28,369 nucleotides of DNA from a virus: IMG/VR virus record IMGVR_UViG_3300032086_005094, positions 1-28,369 of that record; one strand, 5' to 3'. Below the pieces are notes generated by a model. The model saw nothing but the letters and a program-made list of their open reading frames with translations. It was not told the origin of the DNA and searched no databases. A program made the position numbers and the translations under genes. Shown one piece after another: positions 1 through 10,600 of this stretch. Position 1 is the stretch's first letter, and every line of letters starts with the position of its first letter.

Positions 1-1931
1 TTAAGACCAAAGATCGTTATCTGATCTCTGGCTAAGATCGGATCGTCTGCTGTGTTTCCCTCTCTAAGTTCTACTTCGATCTTGTCGGGCATATTAGCAT
101 AAGAAGATTCCGGGACGTAAGAGTATGTGTTGTCAGTACCTCCATAAGAACCTCCCTGGACTACGGAGTCATCTTTAAAAAATCTGTAATAAGGTGTTCC
201 AGATGAGTTGATCGCCGTAGCAGTGATTGTTACTAGCTGACCAGAGGACTCTCCGTCTGGAACTGGATTGCCCTCTGCGGCATCGTACACGATCGCCTGG
301 TGTGTGGTTGTGAGCTTAACAGTCCTACCTGCTGCTCCGTCCGAGCCGTCTGATCCGTTTGCACCATCGACTCCGTCTACACCTCTTCTGGATTTTGTCA
401 AGGACTGCAACTTGGTGATGTTTGCAGAACCCTCGGCGTTAATCGTGTAAGAGATGATAGCAGTCTCAGATGTAAAGGAAGAGTGATCTGGTATTACAAC
501 ATCGCCGTCTGAATTTACTGTGTACGATCCTACCGTGATGGTGCCTTGCTGAACTGATGATGCAACAACATATTGTCCGGTAGAAGGAGTACTTCCTGCA
601 GTTAGACCTGTTAATTGAGTTGATCCCTTATAGACCACAATCTTTGTGCCAGAATTTTCGTATCCTGTTAGATCTCCTGATCCGTCCGGATCAATTACAG
701 TTCCACTCGAATCTGCAGGTATCGTGTGAGCTTCGTTTTCCAAAACTACAGTATATGCATCAGAACCATCCCTAACGCCCGGGATTGTTATTTGATCTGT
801 AGCTTTGACTGTAGAACCATCGCCTTCCCTGAGCTCTACTTCGAACTTTAAAGGAAGAGAAGAGTCCTCTATTGAGGAAGGAGCACTAAAAGTATAAGTT
901 GAAGTCGTTGAAGAAGACTGAACTTCCGAGTCATTTAAAAGAAATCTAAATTTTGCATCTGTTCCATCGGGAACATTCTGATCAGTCGCAGAAATCGTGA
1001 TCGAGGAAGGCGAGGGATTAGCACCGTCTTGATCGTATATTATTACGTTTTTCCCAGAAGAAACAGTTAAGTGAACTGCTCTTGCGTCGGTTCCTGCAGA
1101 ACCATCGCTTCCGTCTGCTCCAGGGGCTCCATCCGAGCCGTCAGCCCCATCAGAGCCATCAGAACCACCGATGAGCTTTTGAATCACAAGAACCCTTGTA
1201 AGGTCAACTATACCCGAACCTAGATTCAACTTGTATGGAATGGCAACTGATATGCTGGCAAATGTATCTGAGTTTGACTCATCCTCGTGCTGTGTCAAAT
1301 CTACAAGCGTGAGAATTTGATTTCCACCAACGTCTTTTGTTATTCGAAGGGCAGCTACTGTCTTAGAACCCCTTTTCATATTGATTCTAAAATCGTTGGG
1401 AGAAAGATCGTCATGTCCCTCTAGAGAGACGGTGAGAGAGGTCCCTTTATCAGTTTCAGCAGTTGCGTTCGAACCATCAACAAGATACTCGTTAGTATCG
1501 ATATTAGAGTCCCCACCAAGAGAAGTATTCGAATAGTCGTTGCCTGGTGTAGTGAGCCTAGTTCCTGACGATAAAGATCCGTCCATCTTGGCACTGGGCG
1601 CGCCGCTAAAATCGGTCGCCCAGTCGGCTCCGTTCGCCGGATAGGCATAGTCAGGTGTTGCTTCAACAGTGAGAATATTTGTTGTAAAGAAAAAGTTTGC
1701 GCCGGCGGTGGCTGAGGATTCTACAGGTAAACCATCGATTAAGATTCTTTCAGCGTTGATGGTGCCTTCGAAGGTTGACTCTCCGTAAACAGTGAGTCCG
1801 TCGTTTTCTCCCTTGACACCAACTGAAAGACCTCCGGGAATTACAGTGTTGGTGACCTCTCCACTTCTGTTTCGGACGACTATTTTTTTGGCTTTTTTTG
1901 CTTTTTTCTTATCAATATATTGCTTTGACAT
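1..1931 (-). CDS. Collagen-like repeat tail-fibre protein (3' end outside window)
   Basis: The frame is open from an ATG at 1931 to the window edge without a stop, so at least 643 residues are encoded and the C-terminus is missing. The N-terminus is very Lys-rich (MSKQYIDKKKAKKAKK), followed by beta-rich sequence typical of a fibre attachment region. Two collagen-like Gly-X-Y stretches are visible, at about 1083-1170 and 327-383, rich in GSDG, GADG and GANG triplets. Each is followed by a similar module containing EVELREG and then DQITI; these motifs recur 765 bases (255 codons) apart. Collagen-like segments are common as trimeric stalks in phage fibres, so I infer a trimeric receptor-binding or fibre protein. 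It follows the baseplate genes, separated by 26 bases from the LamG protein gene. An AGAGG lies about 14 bases before the ATG. No adhesin tip or chaperone domain is visible, since it would lie beyond the window. Confidence 0.75.
   Translation of the reverse strand, partial: MSKQYIDKKKAKKAKKIVVRNRSGEVTNTVIPGGLSVGVKGENDGLTVYGESTFEGTINAERILIDGLPVESSATAGANFFFTTNILTVEATPDYAYPANGADWATDFSGAPSAKMDGSLSSGTRLTTPGNDYSNTSLGGDSNIDTNEYLVDGSNATAETDKGTSLTVSLEGHDDLSPNDFRINMKRGSKTVAALRITKDVGGNQILTLVDLTQHEDESNSDTFASISVAIPYKLNLGSGIVDLTRVLVIQKLIGGSDGSDGADGSDGAPGADGSDGSAGTDARAVHLTVSSGKNVIIYDQDGANPSPSSITISATDQNVPDGTDAKFRFLLNDSEVQSSSTTSTYTFSAPSSIEDSSLPLKFEVELREGDGSTVKATDQITIPGVRDGSDAYTVVLENEAHTIPADSSGTVIDPDGSGDLTGYENSGTKIVVYKGSTQLTGLTAGSTPSTGQYVVASSVQQGTITVGSYTVNSDGDVVIPDHSSFTSETAIISYTINAEGSANITKLQSLTKSRRGVDGVDGANGSDGSDGAAGRTVKLTTTHQAIVYDAAEGNPVPDGESSGQLVTITATAINSSGTPYYRFFKDDSVVQGGSYGGTDNTYSYVPESSYANMPDKIEVELREGNTADDPILARDQITIFGL
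327..383 (-). repeat. Collagen-like Gly-X-Y segment 2
   Basis: A second, shorter Gly-X-Y run (GVDGVDGANGSDGSDGAAG) lies in the fibre gene about 790 bases downstream of the first. It again directly precedes a beta-rich module, so linker plus module appears to be the repeating unit. Confidence 0.75.
1083..1170 (-). repeat. Collagen-like Gly-X-Y segment 1
   Basis: Within the fibre gene this stretch encodes about nine consecutive Gly-X-Y triplets, mainly GSDG, GADG and GAPG. It is rich in Asp and Ser rather than Pro, as in many phage and bacterial collagen-like stalks. It separates the N-terminal domain from the first of two similar beta-rich modules. Confidence 0.75.
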
Positions 1932-1957
1932 AATCTTAAACTAGACCTCTAATAAAA

Positions 1958-4900
1958 TTACTCAAATTCAATTTCATAAGACTCAAGATCTCCATCAGGA
2001 GGAGGACTCTTAACAACATCCCTGTCCTTTGATATCTCGTCAAAATAAGGGAAAGAAGAAGAAGAAAACTTATGAAGATTCTGAGCATTTGTAGTTCTAG
2101 GGTCTACGTCGGGTTCGCCGGCTCTTGATACAAATCTAATTCTAACAGGACTTCCTTCTTCGTCAAGTCCGGATTTTCGCTTTCCGTCAACGATATCTTC
2201 TGGATCGAGAACCTTGTAGAGACCTCTCATCATTCCTTCGGGAGGTGAGAACATCAAGTCTCTAAAGTTGCCATGAGAAGTTCTAGAAAAATGATATACA
2301 GGTGAGACCGGTGTGGTGTTCATAAGTCCATACTTGAAACCCTCGATGTTATCAGTCACGCCAAAGGCTCCGGCGGGCCTAACTGGAAATCTTATCGAAC
2401 CATCGCTTAGATATTTTGGAATTCCATAAAGTGTGTTGTACAGACTTCTTGTTTCTCTAATTGCGACTTCTCTTCTATGGCGCTTCCTCATGATTAAAAC
2501 ATTTTGAAAAAGATCCTCAGGGACCGGAGATGCAAATGAAACTACTTTTAGAGGTACACTTCCACTTGGCTCAGAAGTATAAGAAGATCTGTTTTGACGC
2601 TGACTTGTAGAACCTACTGAAACTCCGTGGATTCTCTGAAAAGATCCTGAAAATACTCTGTCCTCGAAGAAAAGATTGCTGAATCTTCTGTTCGAACCGT
2701 CAGAAGCTCTTCTAAATGCTGTTTTGCCCTTGTAGAGAAAGGGATTTGATGGTAAAAATCTGTTTCTAGAGGCATTAATCTCTGGGTCATTGAAGAGACC
2801 TAAGAAAGGTGCAGCTCTTCTTGTAGGTTCGCCGGCGGCAGTACTTAGCTGTAGTCCGTATCTAACAATAGAACCTACTGTCTTTCTTTCCGCAAGAGTA
2901 TTTGACGGTAAGATCTCAGAGAGAAAAGCCCCAGGGGGTGGAACAGCTGAATCGTAGTAAACAACGTTATTGTCGACCAAAGGAACTGTTCTGCTGAAGG
3001 AACTGGTTGTTATCTTCACAGCAGTTGTATTCGAACTACTTGGATCTCGAAGAGAGACGTACTGTTTTGTTTTCGAACTTATTACTCCTCTTTCAGAACC
3101 AGAGGGTTCATGATTGTTCACCATTGATCCGAAAACATTGGCGTCGTAGATCGATCCAGTCATGGTGATCAAAGGTTCAACGTCCCACTTGTCGACGACA
3201 GGATCACCGAGTATTGCCTCGTGAATGCCAGGCGATGTCAAGGGCTGGTTTGAAGTATCGTGATGCTCAACCCCTCCTACAACCTGTGAACCGAAAAGAG
3301 TTATCTTTAAGTTTTTGATTCTGTCGACCATCTCTTCAGCATTGTCTTTTACTTCCTGGAGAGAAGAGTAAAACTCTGGGATGTTTTCCCAGCCAATTAT
3401 CAGCTTATCCGAAGGAAAGATCATGTAGGGTGACGTCTTAAAGTATTCCTTCTTAGGTAAAAAAGAAGCAGTAGATGAGTCTAAAGAAGTCACAACGAGA
3501 GGATCGTTATTGGGATCGATATCAGAAGCTTCCAGGGAAGGGCCTAAGTGTCTACCCGATGCTCTTCCATTTAAAGCTGGACCTCCTGGATTTGAGTCTC
3601 TATCATAGTGCCAAGCAGTAGTGGATAGCGGGCTGGTTCCAGCATTGCTGTAGTCATTAGCAGAAAAAGTTGTAAAAAAACCAGCCATGGACTGTTTCTC
3701 GGCAACTCTGGGCTCTATTTCCAGACTCAAGCTAGAGGTGACGCCGAGTCGTGCTTGATCTTCTCCTGTGTAAGTGACAAAAGCGTCAAAAGAATTCTTA
3801 AGATCATTATATAGGCTCGAGCTAGAATAGTTGTTGGCTACGTTTGCAACTCCGATTCTGCCGTAAGTGATTATCTCTCTGTACCCTTGAGAAAGTCCTT
3901 CTCTTAAGAAAGATTTACTTCTTTGATACCACGTCTCAGATATTGGTATTTGATTTTTCTGTTCGGGTACTTTTCCTTCTGGTTCGTTTGTTTGACAAAG
4001 AATGAAAAACTTTCTAAATGCTATTGTTTCAAGATCTTGATTGCTTGAAATACCCAGATTTACATCGATATCGACTTTGATCTTCTCAACAAGAAAAGGA
4101 GTTCCAATCTTGTTTTTCATTTCTATGTACTGAGATCCGGAGGGTTGATATTGCATCCCTAGTGGAAACTGCAGAGAAACAGTGGGCTGGGCACAACTCT
4201 TTAATCGGTCTATCTTTTTTCTAACTATAGTTTCATTTGATATCTCGCCAGCTGTAAGTCGGTAATAATCCAGAGTCTGGCTTGTAATTCCGCTGCTATC
4301 ACTCAAGGGATGGTCGATGTAAACAGGTGCTGTGAAACCTCTGTATCCAAAAATTCTAGCCTGGGTGTACGACATAAGACTGTTCAAGGGTATCCCAGCT
4401 GTTGTATAGGCCAAAGATATTCCCGGGGGATCGACTATCTCTTTTTTTAAAGTCCACTTTTTAAGAACATCATCCCAGTAAGAAAATCCGGGTGCGTTTG
4501 AAGATGTCGTTATTTCTGGATGATACAATCCTTCGGGACCGGCTTCGGCTGGGGCGCCGTCACCGTTTACTCCAGTTGCAAAATACAAAGCTGTTCCAGT
4601 TCCATTCGGACCATTTGAAGAACTTAGATTTATGACTATCTGAGTTTTAGAACTCAAGGGAGAAGAAAATCCAGGTAAAATAGAAACAGGAGTTCCTTCC
4701 TCGTAGTACTTAGTACTTCCTATTGAGTACTTTCTGTCATCAAATGGACTAATGTTTTCTCCAGGAGAGAAGTGAATTCCATGATCTGATATTCCTGGTA
4801 AAATGCCTCCTTCGATCATGATATCCGGCAGAGAGTTAGGGGTACTAATATTGTTTCTATCAAACGGGCTGCTTATAGTGAGCTTCGTAGCAGCATTAAC

Positions 4901-6340
4901 TGTTGTAAAATCCCGAACAAAGTTTGTTACTTTATAGTCTCTGTCTTTGGGAGAACCCATTAAAGGATTGTAAACCGATATTCTTCCGTTCGAGTCTACG
5001 TTTCTCTTTCCGTTGATGCTCTGCATATAAACAGAGCCGCTTACTGGCTCTGCTTTCAGTTCTAGGTCAGGATCGTTATTAATACAGACAGAAAGCATAT
5101 AGGCGACGTGCCGATTTCCTCCTGGCGTCATTCCTAGAGAATCGGTAAGCTTTGTTTTATTTGGATTGACATAAACAGGAGTAGCATTTAAAACCCTTCT
5201 AAGCCCATAAAAGCCGCCGGCTGGGTTTGGAATGGAGGCTCTTATTACCTCAAACTCTTTGGTGGTTCCGTTAGATCCAGTAAGCCCAAAAACGTAACCT
5301 TCCATCGAATCTATACCTGTTTTTATTTGTATCTTTCCCCTGGGAAAGCCTGTCTTAAAATCAAGCGTGTTTCTGTCATTGTAAGGTTCTACGACTCTGT
5401 TTCCAACAAAATCAGGATCACCAGTCCTCAAGTTAGTGGGGTAAGACCCAGTTCTATAATCGTTCTCTCTTATAATAGTTCGAACTGGATTTGTCAAAAT
5501 TCCCGAAGTGGGTAAGAATGCACCTTGAGAAAGTGAGTAGATTCCGTAAATCTCGGAGCTTTTTAGAACTTTTGACCAGACTGCTAGTTCTGCGTACGAT
5601 CCATCGAAATCGTAGCTTGTAGAGCCTCCAAAAGAATTACCTACACAGAACCTTCCGCCCGAAGGTCCGGTCATGCTAGTGAAATTGTTTTCTCCTCTGT
5701 CTCTGATGCCTAGTTTTTCTCCGTTAAGATAGAGAGATATTGAATCGGGATTATCTCCTCCGTCGTAAGAAGCTGCGACATGAACCCACTTATCTGAATC
5801 GAAAGTGTTCAAGGCTATGTAATTAGACCTTACGTAGATTTCGCCATTGTTCGAAGCATCGCCTATGAAAAGATCAACTGAAGGGTTTGAATAGATTCCT
5901 TTCCCAACCTTTAGTACAAAAGAAAACTCTCCGGCAGTCTCAGGCTGCCCAGTAGCGTTTCCTTGATAAGCTGCTACGTGCGTCCCGGAGAATGCGTCGA
6001 CTTTTATCCAAGTTGCAACTGTGAACCCCTCGTCTAGAACGAAATCAGAGTCATTGTCATTCACCAAGAGATCGTTGGCAAAATTTATAGATTTCCGATC
6101 GAAAGACTTCAAGAAAGGAGAATCGCTAGTAGGAGCTCCGGGCGTTAGTAAAGATGAGTCATTCTTCGGGCCAATGCCCCTAGAGTTGTTGGAATAATCA
6201 GTAAGTTCTCCTGAAGCTGTCAGGGTTTCGTCAAACTTATACCAAGCATACAAAGAGTCGTAAGCCGTATAAGAAAAACCCGAAGGTGAGTTCATCTGTC
6301 TTAGTAAGTCATACGTTAAGCTGGATCCTGCTTTTGGCAT
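1958..6340 (-). CDS. Large LamG-domain virion structural protein
   Basis: A 1460-residue protein. Residues about 45-270 have the pattern of a LamG/concanavalin A-like jelly roll: YAWYKFDE near the start, FTVATWIKV, then KWVHVAASYDGG leading to SISLYLNGEKLG, and finally AELAVWSKVLKSSEI. This fold usually binds carbohydrate or protein ligands. The remaining ~1190 residues are Ser/Gly/Pro-rich with many short beta-like segments, have no recognisable domain, no signal peptide and no membrane segment. The C-terminus is acidic (ESYEIEFE). The ATG overlaps the stop of the preceding structural gene as TAATG, so the two are probably translationally coupled. From its place after baseplate genes and before the fibre gene, I infer a baseplate-peripheral or fibre-base protein, perhaps involved in host-surface glycan binding. 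The LamG call is fairly firm; the role is inference. Confidence 0.7.
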   Translation of the reverse strand: MPKAGSSLTYDLLRQMNSPSGFSYTAYDSLYAWYKFDETLTASGELTDYSNNSRGIGPKNDSSLLTPGAPTSDSPFLKSFDRKSINFANDLLVNDNDSDFVLDEGFTVATWIKVDAFSGTHVAAYQGNATGQPETAGEFSFVLKVGKGIYSNPSVDLFIGDASNNGEIYVRSNYIALNTFDSDKWVHVAASYDGGDNPDSISLYLNGEKLGIRDRGENNFTSMTGPSGGRFCVGNSFGGSTSYDFDGSYAELAVWSKVLKSSEIYGIYSLSQGAFLPTSGILTNPVRTIIRENDYRTGSYPTNLRTGDPDFVGNRVVEPYNDRNTLDFKTGFPRGKIQIKTGIDSMEGYVFGLTGSNGTTKEFEVIRASIPNPAGGFYGLRRVLNATPVYVNPNKTKLTDSLGMTPGGNRHVAYMLSVCINNDPDLELKAEPVSGSVYMQSINGKRNVDSNGRISVYNPLMGSPKDRDYKVTNFVRDFTTVNAATKLTISSPFDRNNISTPNSLPDIMIEGGILPGISDHGIHFSPGENISPFDDRKYSIGSTKYYEEGTPVSILPGFSSPLSSKTQIVINLSSSNGPNGTGTALYFATGVNGDGAPAEAGPEGLYHPEITTSSNAPGFSYWDDVLKKWTLKKEIVDPPGISLAYTTAGIPLNSLMSYTQARIFGYRGFTAPVYIDHPLSDSSGITSQTLDYYRLTAGEISNETIVRKKIDRLKSCAQPTVSLQFPLGMQYQPSGSQYIEMKNKIGTPFLVEKIKVDIDVNLGISSNQDLETIAFRKFFILCQTNEPEGKVPEQKNQIPISETWYQRSKSFLREGLSQGYREIITYGRIGVANVANNYSSSSLYNDLKNSFDAFVTYTGEDQARLGVTSSLSLEIEPRVAEKQSMAGFFTTFSANDYSNAGTSPLSTTAWHYDRDSNPGGPALNGRASGRHLGPSLEASDIDPNNDPLVVTSLDSSTASFLPKKEYFKTSPYMIFPSDKLIIGWENIPEFYSSLQEVKDNAEEMVDRIKNLKITLFGSQVVGGVEHHDTSNQPLTSPGIHEAILGDPVVDKWDVEPLITMTGSIYDANVFGSMVNNHEPSGSERGVISSKTKQYVSLRDPSSSNTTAVKITTSSFSRTVPLVDNNVVYYDSAVPPPGAFLSEILPSNTLAERKTVGSIVRYGLQLSTAAGEPTRRAAPFLGLFNDPEINASRNRFLPSNPFLYKGKTAFRRASDGSNRRFSNLFFEDRVFSGSFQRIHGVSVGSTSQRQNRSSYTSEPSGSVPLKVVSFASPVPEDLFQNVLIMRKRHRREVAIRETRSLYNTLYGIPKYLSDGSIRFPVRPAGAFGVTDNIEGFKYGLMNTTPVSPVYHFSRTSHGNFRDLMFSPPEGMMRGLYKVLDPEDIVDGKRKSGLDEEGSPVRIRFVSRAGEPDVDPRTTNAQNLHKFSSSSFPYFDEISKDRDVVKSPPPDGDLESYEIEFE

Positions 6341-7626
6341 TATTTCTTCAAGCCTCCGTAAACTATGGAATCTGTTCCGCCGCCGAAATATTGAGTACCT
6401 CTGGTTCCTTCGTAATCGAATGACTCAAAATCAGAAGTATCGAAAGAACCGCTTATCAAGACAGTTCTAAAATCTTGGGAGACGTTCACGCCTTTTTTTG
6501 CTCTCTTTTCGAAATATATCTCTCTCATGTGACTTGTGTCCGAAAATTTCTTAATCTGCGTTTCATCTGGCTCGAACACAGGCGGTAGCTCAACAGGCCC
6601 AAAGTATTCAACAGCATCTAGGAAAGGAACAACCTTTGGATCACCATCATTATAACCTTCAGAGATCACCACACTGTTTCTGTAAACATCTTCACCAGAT
6701 CCCAATGTTCCTCTCAAGCCTCTTGTGGTGAAAGGAATTTCAAGACCAGAGATGTCAATGTTGCTTCTTATGCCTAGGGGTTCTAAAACTCCGTTCATGG
6801 AAAGAGCATTTCCAGGATCTACTAGCGTCAGAGGTAGGTAAACATTTTGCGGATGTGTTTTTACAAGCTCTACAGGATTCTCAGGGGCGATTTCCTCCTT
6901 GAAAGGGAGACCGTCATCATAGAGAGCGGGATACCCTATGTCTCTCTGCTCCATTTCGTGATTTATGACCTGCGTTATTTTTTTCTTAGTGTCGGCTTGA
7001 AATATGGATTGACCTGTAAAAAGGGTTCCGACGTCGAGGTTTGCTCCTAATTTATGGGCTACAAAAGAAATTGTAGAAAGTATTGGATTATATCTTACTT
7101 GAACTCGATGATAGGGATCTTGCTCGAGCTCAGCAACTACGTCGAAAACTAAGTCGCCGTAAGGTTGATCGTCAGTGGCCTCTTCAGGAGTTACGTAAAT
7201 CTTAGTCTCTGTGTTGACAACTTCTCTTGTAAGAAAAAATCCGCCGCCGGGAAAACCAGGCGGAACAGTCATGAGAAAAGTAGTAGTAGAATCTATTCTG
7301 GTGGATCCAGGAAATCGGGACGCGTCATAGAGCTTTCCCCAAACAGAGTACTTTGAAAACTTTTGACGACGAGGAGAAGTTGGAGTAATTCCGTCGTCGT
7401 ACTTCATTCCTATGGGCTTTCCACCAACGAGAAGCTTGTCTGATGTGTTTGGTCTGGGGAAAATCATCACTCTTCGAAAGATCTGATTGTAACTTCTCAG
7501 ATTTGCTCCGTCAGCGTACGCCTCTGCTCCATACACATGAGATCCACTAAGAGTGCCTTCCTCATTTATATCGTAAGAAATAGATCCCTTAGTTAAAGAT
7601 CCGCTTAGTATTCTAACGCTAGACAT
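6340..7626 (-). CDS. Putative virion structural protein, unknown family
   Basis: A 428-residue protein that I do not recognise. It starts with a Ser/Gly-rich beta-like segment (SSVRILSGSLTKGSISYDI) and ends with a Gly-rich tail (GTQYFGGGTDSIVYGGLKK). There are no predicted membrane segments, no signal peptide and no obvious enzymatic motif. A Gly/Phe-rich loop (PPGFPGGGFF) lies near residue 125. It sits between the gpI/gp7-like protein (stop TAG at 7629-7631, two bases before this ATG) and the 1460-residue LamG protein (TAATG overlap). Being locked into the baseplate operon on both sides suggests a baseplate or fibre-connector component. In T4 the equivalent positions hold gp8 to gp10, but I see no sequence match to these. 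Confidence 0.6.
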   Translation of the reverse strand: MSSVRILSGSLTKGSISYDINEEGTLSGSHVYGAEAYADGANLRSYNQIFRRVMIFPRPNTSDKLLVGGKPIGMKYDDGITPTSPRRQKFSKYSVWGKLYDASRFPGSTRIDSTTTFLMTVPPGFPGGGFFLTREVVNTETKIYVTPEEATDDQPYGDLVFDVVAELEQDPYHRVQVRYNPILSTISFVAHKLGANLDVGTLFTGQSIFQADTKKKITQVINHEMEQRDIGYPALYDDGLPFKEEIAPENPVELVKTHPQNVYLPLTLVDPGNALSMNGVLEPLGIRSNIDISGLEIPFTTRGLRGTLGSGEDVYRNSVVISEGYNDGDPKVVPFLDAVEYFGPVELPPVFEPDETQIKKFSDTSHMREIYFEKRAKKGVNVSQDFRTVLISGSFDTSDFESFDYEGTRGTQYFGGGTDSIVYGGLKK

Positions 7627-7628
7627 CT

Positions 7629-10600
7629 CTACCTCTTCTTAAGGATACCAATAAGTTGCTGAACGAATATTTCGCCCGGGTTGGGCCTCTCAAGCTCTCC
7701 TAGATACATATCAGTATATGCATAAGTAAACTTGGGCCTCTCTAGAGAATGACTCTCTATTATGAAATTAGCACCCATATATTTCGAAGATCTGGGTACT
7801 AAATCCTCTAGAACGTCTCCCACAGTGTCATCAAACCACTTGAAAAAAGAAAAGAACTTCATTAGACTCATCTTGTCGGTAAGCCTGTTAAAGTATATTC
7901 TTCGAAGATCTCTCAAAGACTTGTACTCAGATGCAAAAACAAGCTCTGGATCTCCGATAGCATTGTCAAAATAATCTAAAGTAGAAAAGAGAAGTATGAT
8001 ATCATCGTTAAGTGCCTGAACTGTTGAGACTTCTATTTCAACTCTTCTGTCGTCGTTAGGGTTTTCCTCTAAAGGTATTTCGTAAACAGGGGCTAATCGT
8101 GACCCCTCTGTTTCGGCTAGCTCAGGAGACAAATAAGATCTTATTCTAACTTTGTTGTCTGAGGAGCGGGTGTCTAGCTTTGGAGAAATTGTCCTGTGAT
8201 CATATCTGACGGGATCAACTACCCTTGAAGAAGGTATAAACCCAGTGCCTCTACCATGTCTGTTATTTTGAGAAAAGTCTGTTATGTTTATTTCTCCCGA
8301 AGAACTAGATCCAGTGCTCGGTTGATTCATAGAATATTCAACTCGTAGTCTTTGAAAAGACCCAGTCACATGTTCGTTAAAGCTAAAATGAACAGAAGGA
8401 TCAATAGTGCCAAAAGACTTCGGGTTCTCGGCGTGAGCAATTGACTCTTTTTTGGAAAGCGCCTTGGAAAAAAATCTAAAATTAGAAACGTTTCCTGTAA
8501 AGTCGACTCTGTTTGAACTTGAATCGTGATTTAAAAATCTCAGAGCAGAAGATCCATCGTAACCTAAGCTCATGCTGCCAAAGCAAACAAAAGACCCAGA
8601 AGCATTATAAGAAGAATCCACTGAATTCATTGTGTTGTCACCAGTATCATCAAAAAAAGCAGAACTTGATCGAAAGAGAGGAGACTTTAGATATCTTGGC
8701 TGGCCTGCTCTGAGAAAATAGGAAGAAGAAGCATAATTGTTTTTCGAGCTTTTTGCCTCTCTTCCGAAAGATATATACCAATTACCTCCGTTAAAAACAT
8801 CGATGTTGTTGATCTCAACTCGAAGATTTCCTTCTTTGTTTCCGTCAGGCTTTCCGAACAAGATTAAAGATCCTGTTTTTGCTGTCTTCGGATTCGGTTT
8901 TACTGCAGTCAGATTAAAAGTAAGCCAATTGTTACCTGTACCAGAAGAAGATCCAGTTGTGTGAATTCTCATTAAACTCTGGGGTGAGGTGTGTGGAAGA
9001 GATCCATTAAATGAAAAGAAAGCCTCTGAGGTCCAAGAGCTACTGGTAAAAAGCCCGTCACCTTTTTGATTGCTAACTCCGTTGATAAAAACTCCTCTAG
9101 CTAGAGGCTCACCTGGCTCCACTCTAGATGCCGAAAGAAACGGAGTTGTTAAGACCGGTCGGTTTGAGTCTCTTCCCTCAGCGTCCAAAGTTCCTTGAGG
9201 ACTAAATGAACTCGAAAAATTTAACCTAGACCCAATGTGAGTTCTTTTTTCGTATGTGTTGGATATTTCTTTTCTAGGTGATCCCCCATATTCTTTTATT
9301 CTAAAAGTAGTGCCCGGGTTGATTCCTACATTTCTTAAAAGTGCCTCTAAAGAAGATCTAGTCCCTTTTGTTCTTCTTATTTCCGGAAGGTCTGATAGTA
9401 TTCTTCTCCAGATAGTGTTTTGTATTTCCTGGAGTGACCTGTTCTTCTGAGCCTTTTCAAGGGTTACGTTTCTTCCTTCTTGAAACTGAAGTATTGATGA
9501 CTGATTGAACTGACTTGGAAGGTTAAACGAGTGATACTCAGCAAGAAAGCTCAGCATGTTGTCTGAAATTGTATCTTTTGAGTCGTAATCTACTTTTGTC
9601 ATTCTAGAGAGTTCGTCGATGAACATTTTTATCTCATCAAAAGTTTCTGCCCACATATAAAGAATTGACGTAATTAAATGTGATTGTTGTATTTCATTCC
9701 CGCCAGGCTGATCAAAAATAATTCTGGGTTGGCCTTCTAGGTTTCCTGCAACTTCATCTTCGAGACTGCTTACATTTTGTTCGTCAGAAAGGTAATGCCT
9801 GGGAACTAAGTTTGTTATCAGGTTGGGATTGTTAAGGTCATAGTTCGAAGCACTAGATAAAAGTTCGCTTGAAAGGCTTCTTACAGACTCAAACGTAGGA
9901 AAAAGAACAGGAGACACAGAGGGATCTTCAGCAACGATAGAATCGACACCGATCCTAGAAGTGTCTCTTTGGCTGATATCAAAATTAGAAATCTGAGTGT
10001 GAAAACCGTTCCCTGAGTGGTCTAGACATAAATTGTTTGTACCTAAACCTGCAGCATTATAAGACCCACTAGGTTCGTTAAATCTAAAATAGAGCTGAAG
10101 ATCTTCTTGGGCAAAAATCTCTCTATCTCCGTACTTCTTGAGGTCATCTCGTGTTCTAGATGATAAAAAGAATCTAAATTCATCCAAAGCTCCCGAGAGA
10201 GTCTGTTTCGGCTCAAAAGAGAGATTACCATAACTGTGTTTCGATCCCGATCCTATCAGCATGTTCGTAGTTTTAAAGTCAATAGTATCTAATATTATCG
10301 ATCCAGTACTCTGAGTTGTTGAATCAAAGTTTCTTACGATCTTGAGCCTGTTTGTATCTCCCCTATCGTATATCGCTGCGATGTGATGAAACTTACCTTT
10401 TGTAATTTTCTTTTTGACTGACTCTGACTTCGAACCGTCTGAGAGTATAAAGACTAGTTGACACTCACCTTCGGGTGAATCTGACTCAGAAGAGCTAGAA
10501 AGAGCGAGAGTGTATCCAGCGCCCTGAGAAAGACGCTGAGCTATCACCTCATTGTGATTCACAGATCCGCTTGGTACAAAGATGTTAAGCTCAATTGTAA

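Noticed and set aside
1421-1666. 81-codon minus-strand open frame inside the fibre gene
   Set aside because: It is an alternate frame within a continuous collagen-like fibre coding region, with hydrophobic content arising from the frame shift.
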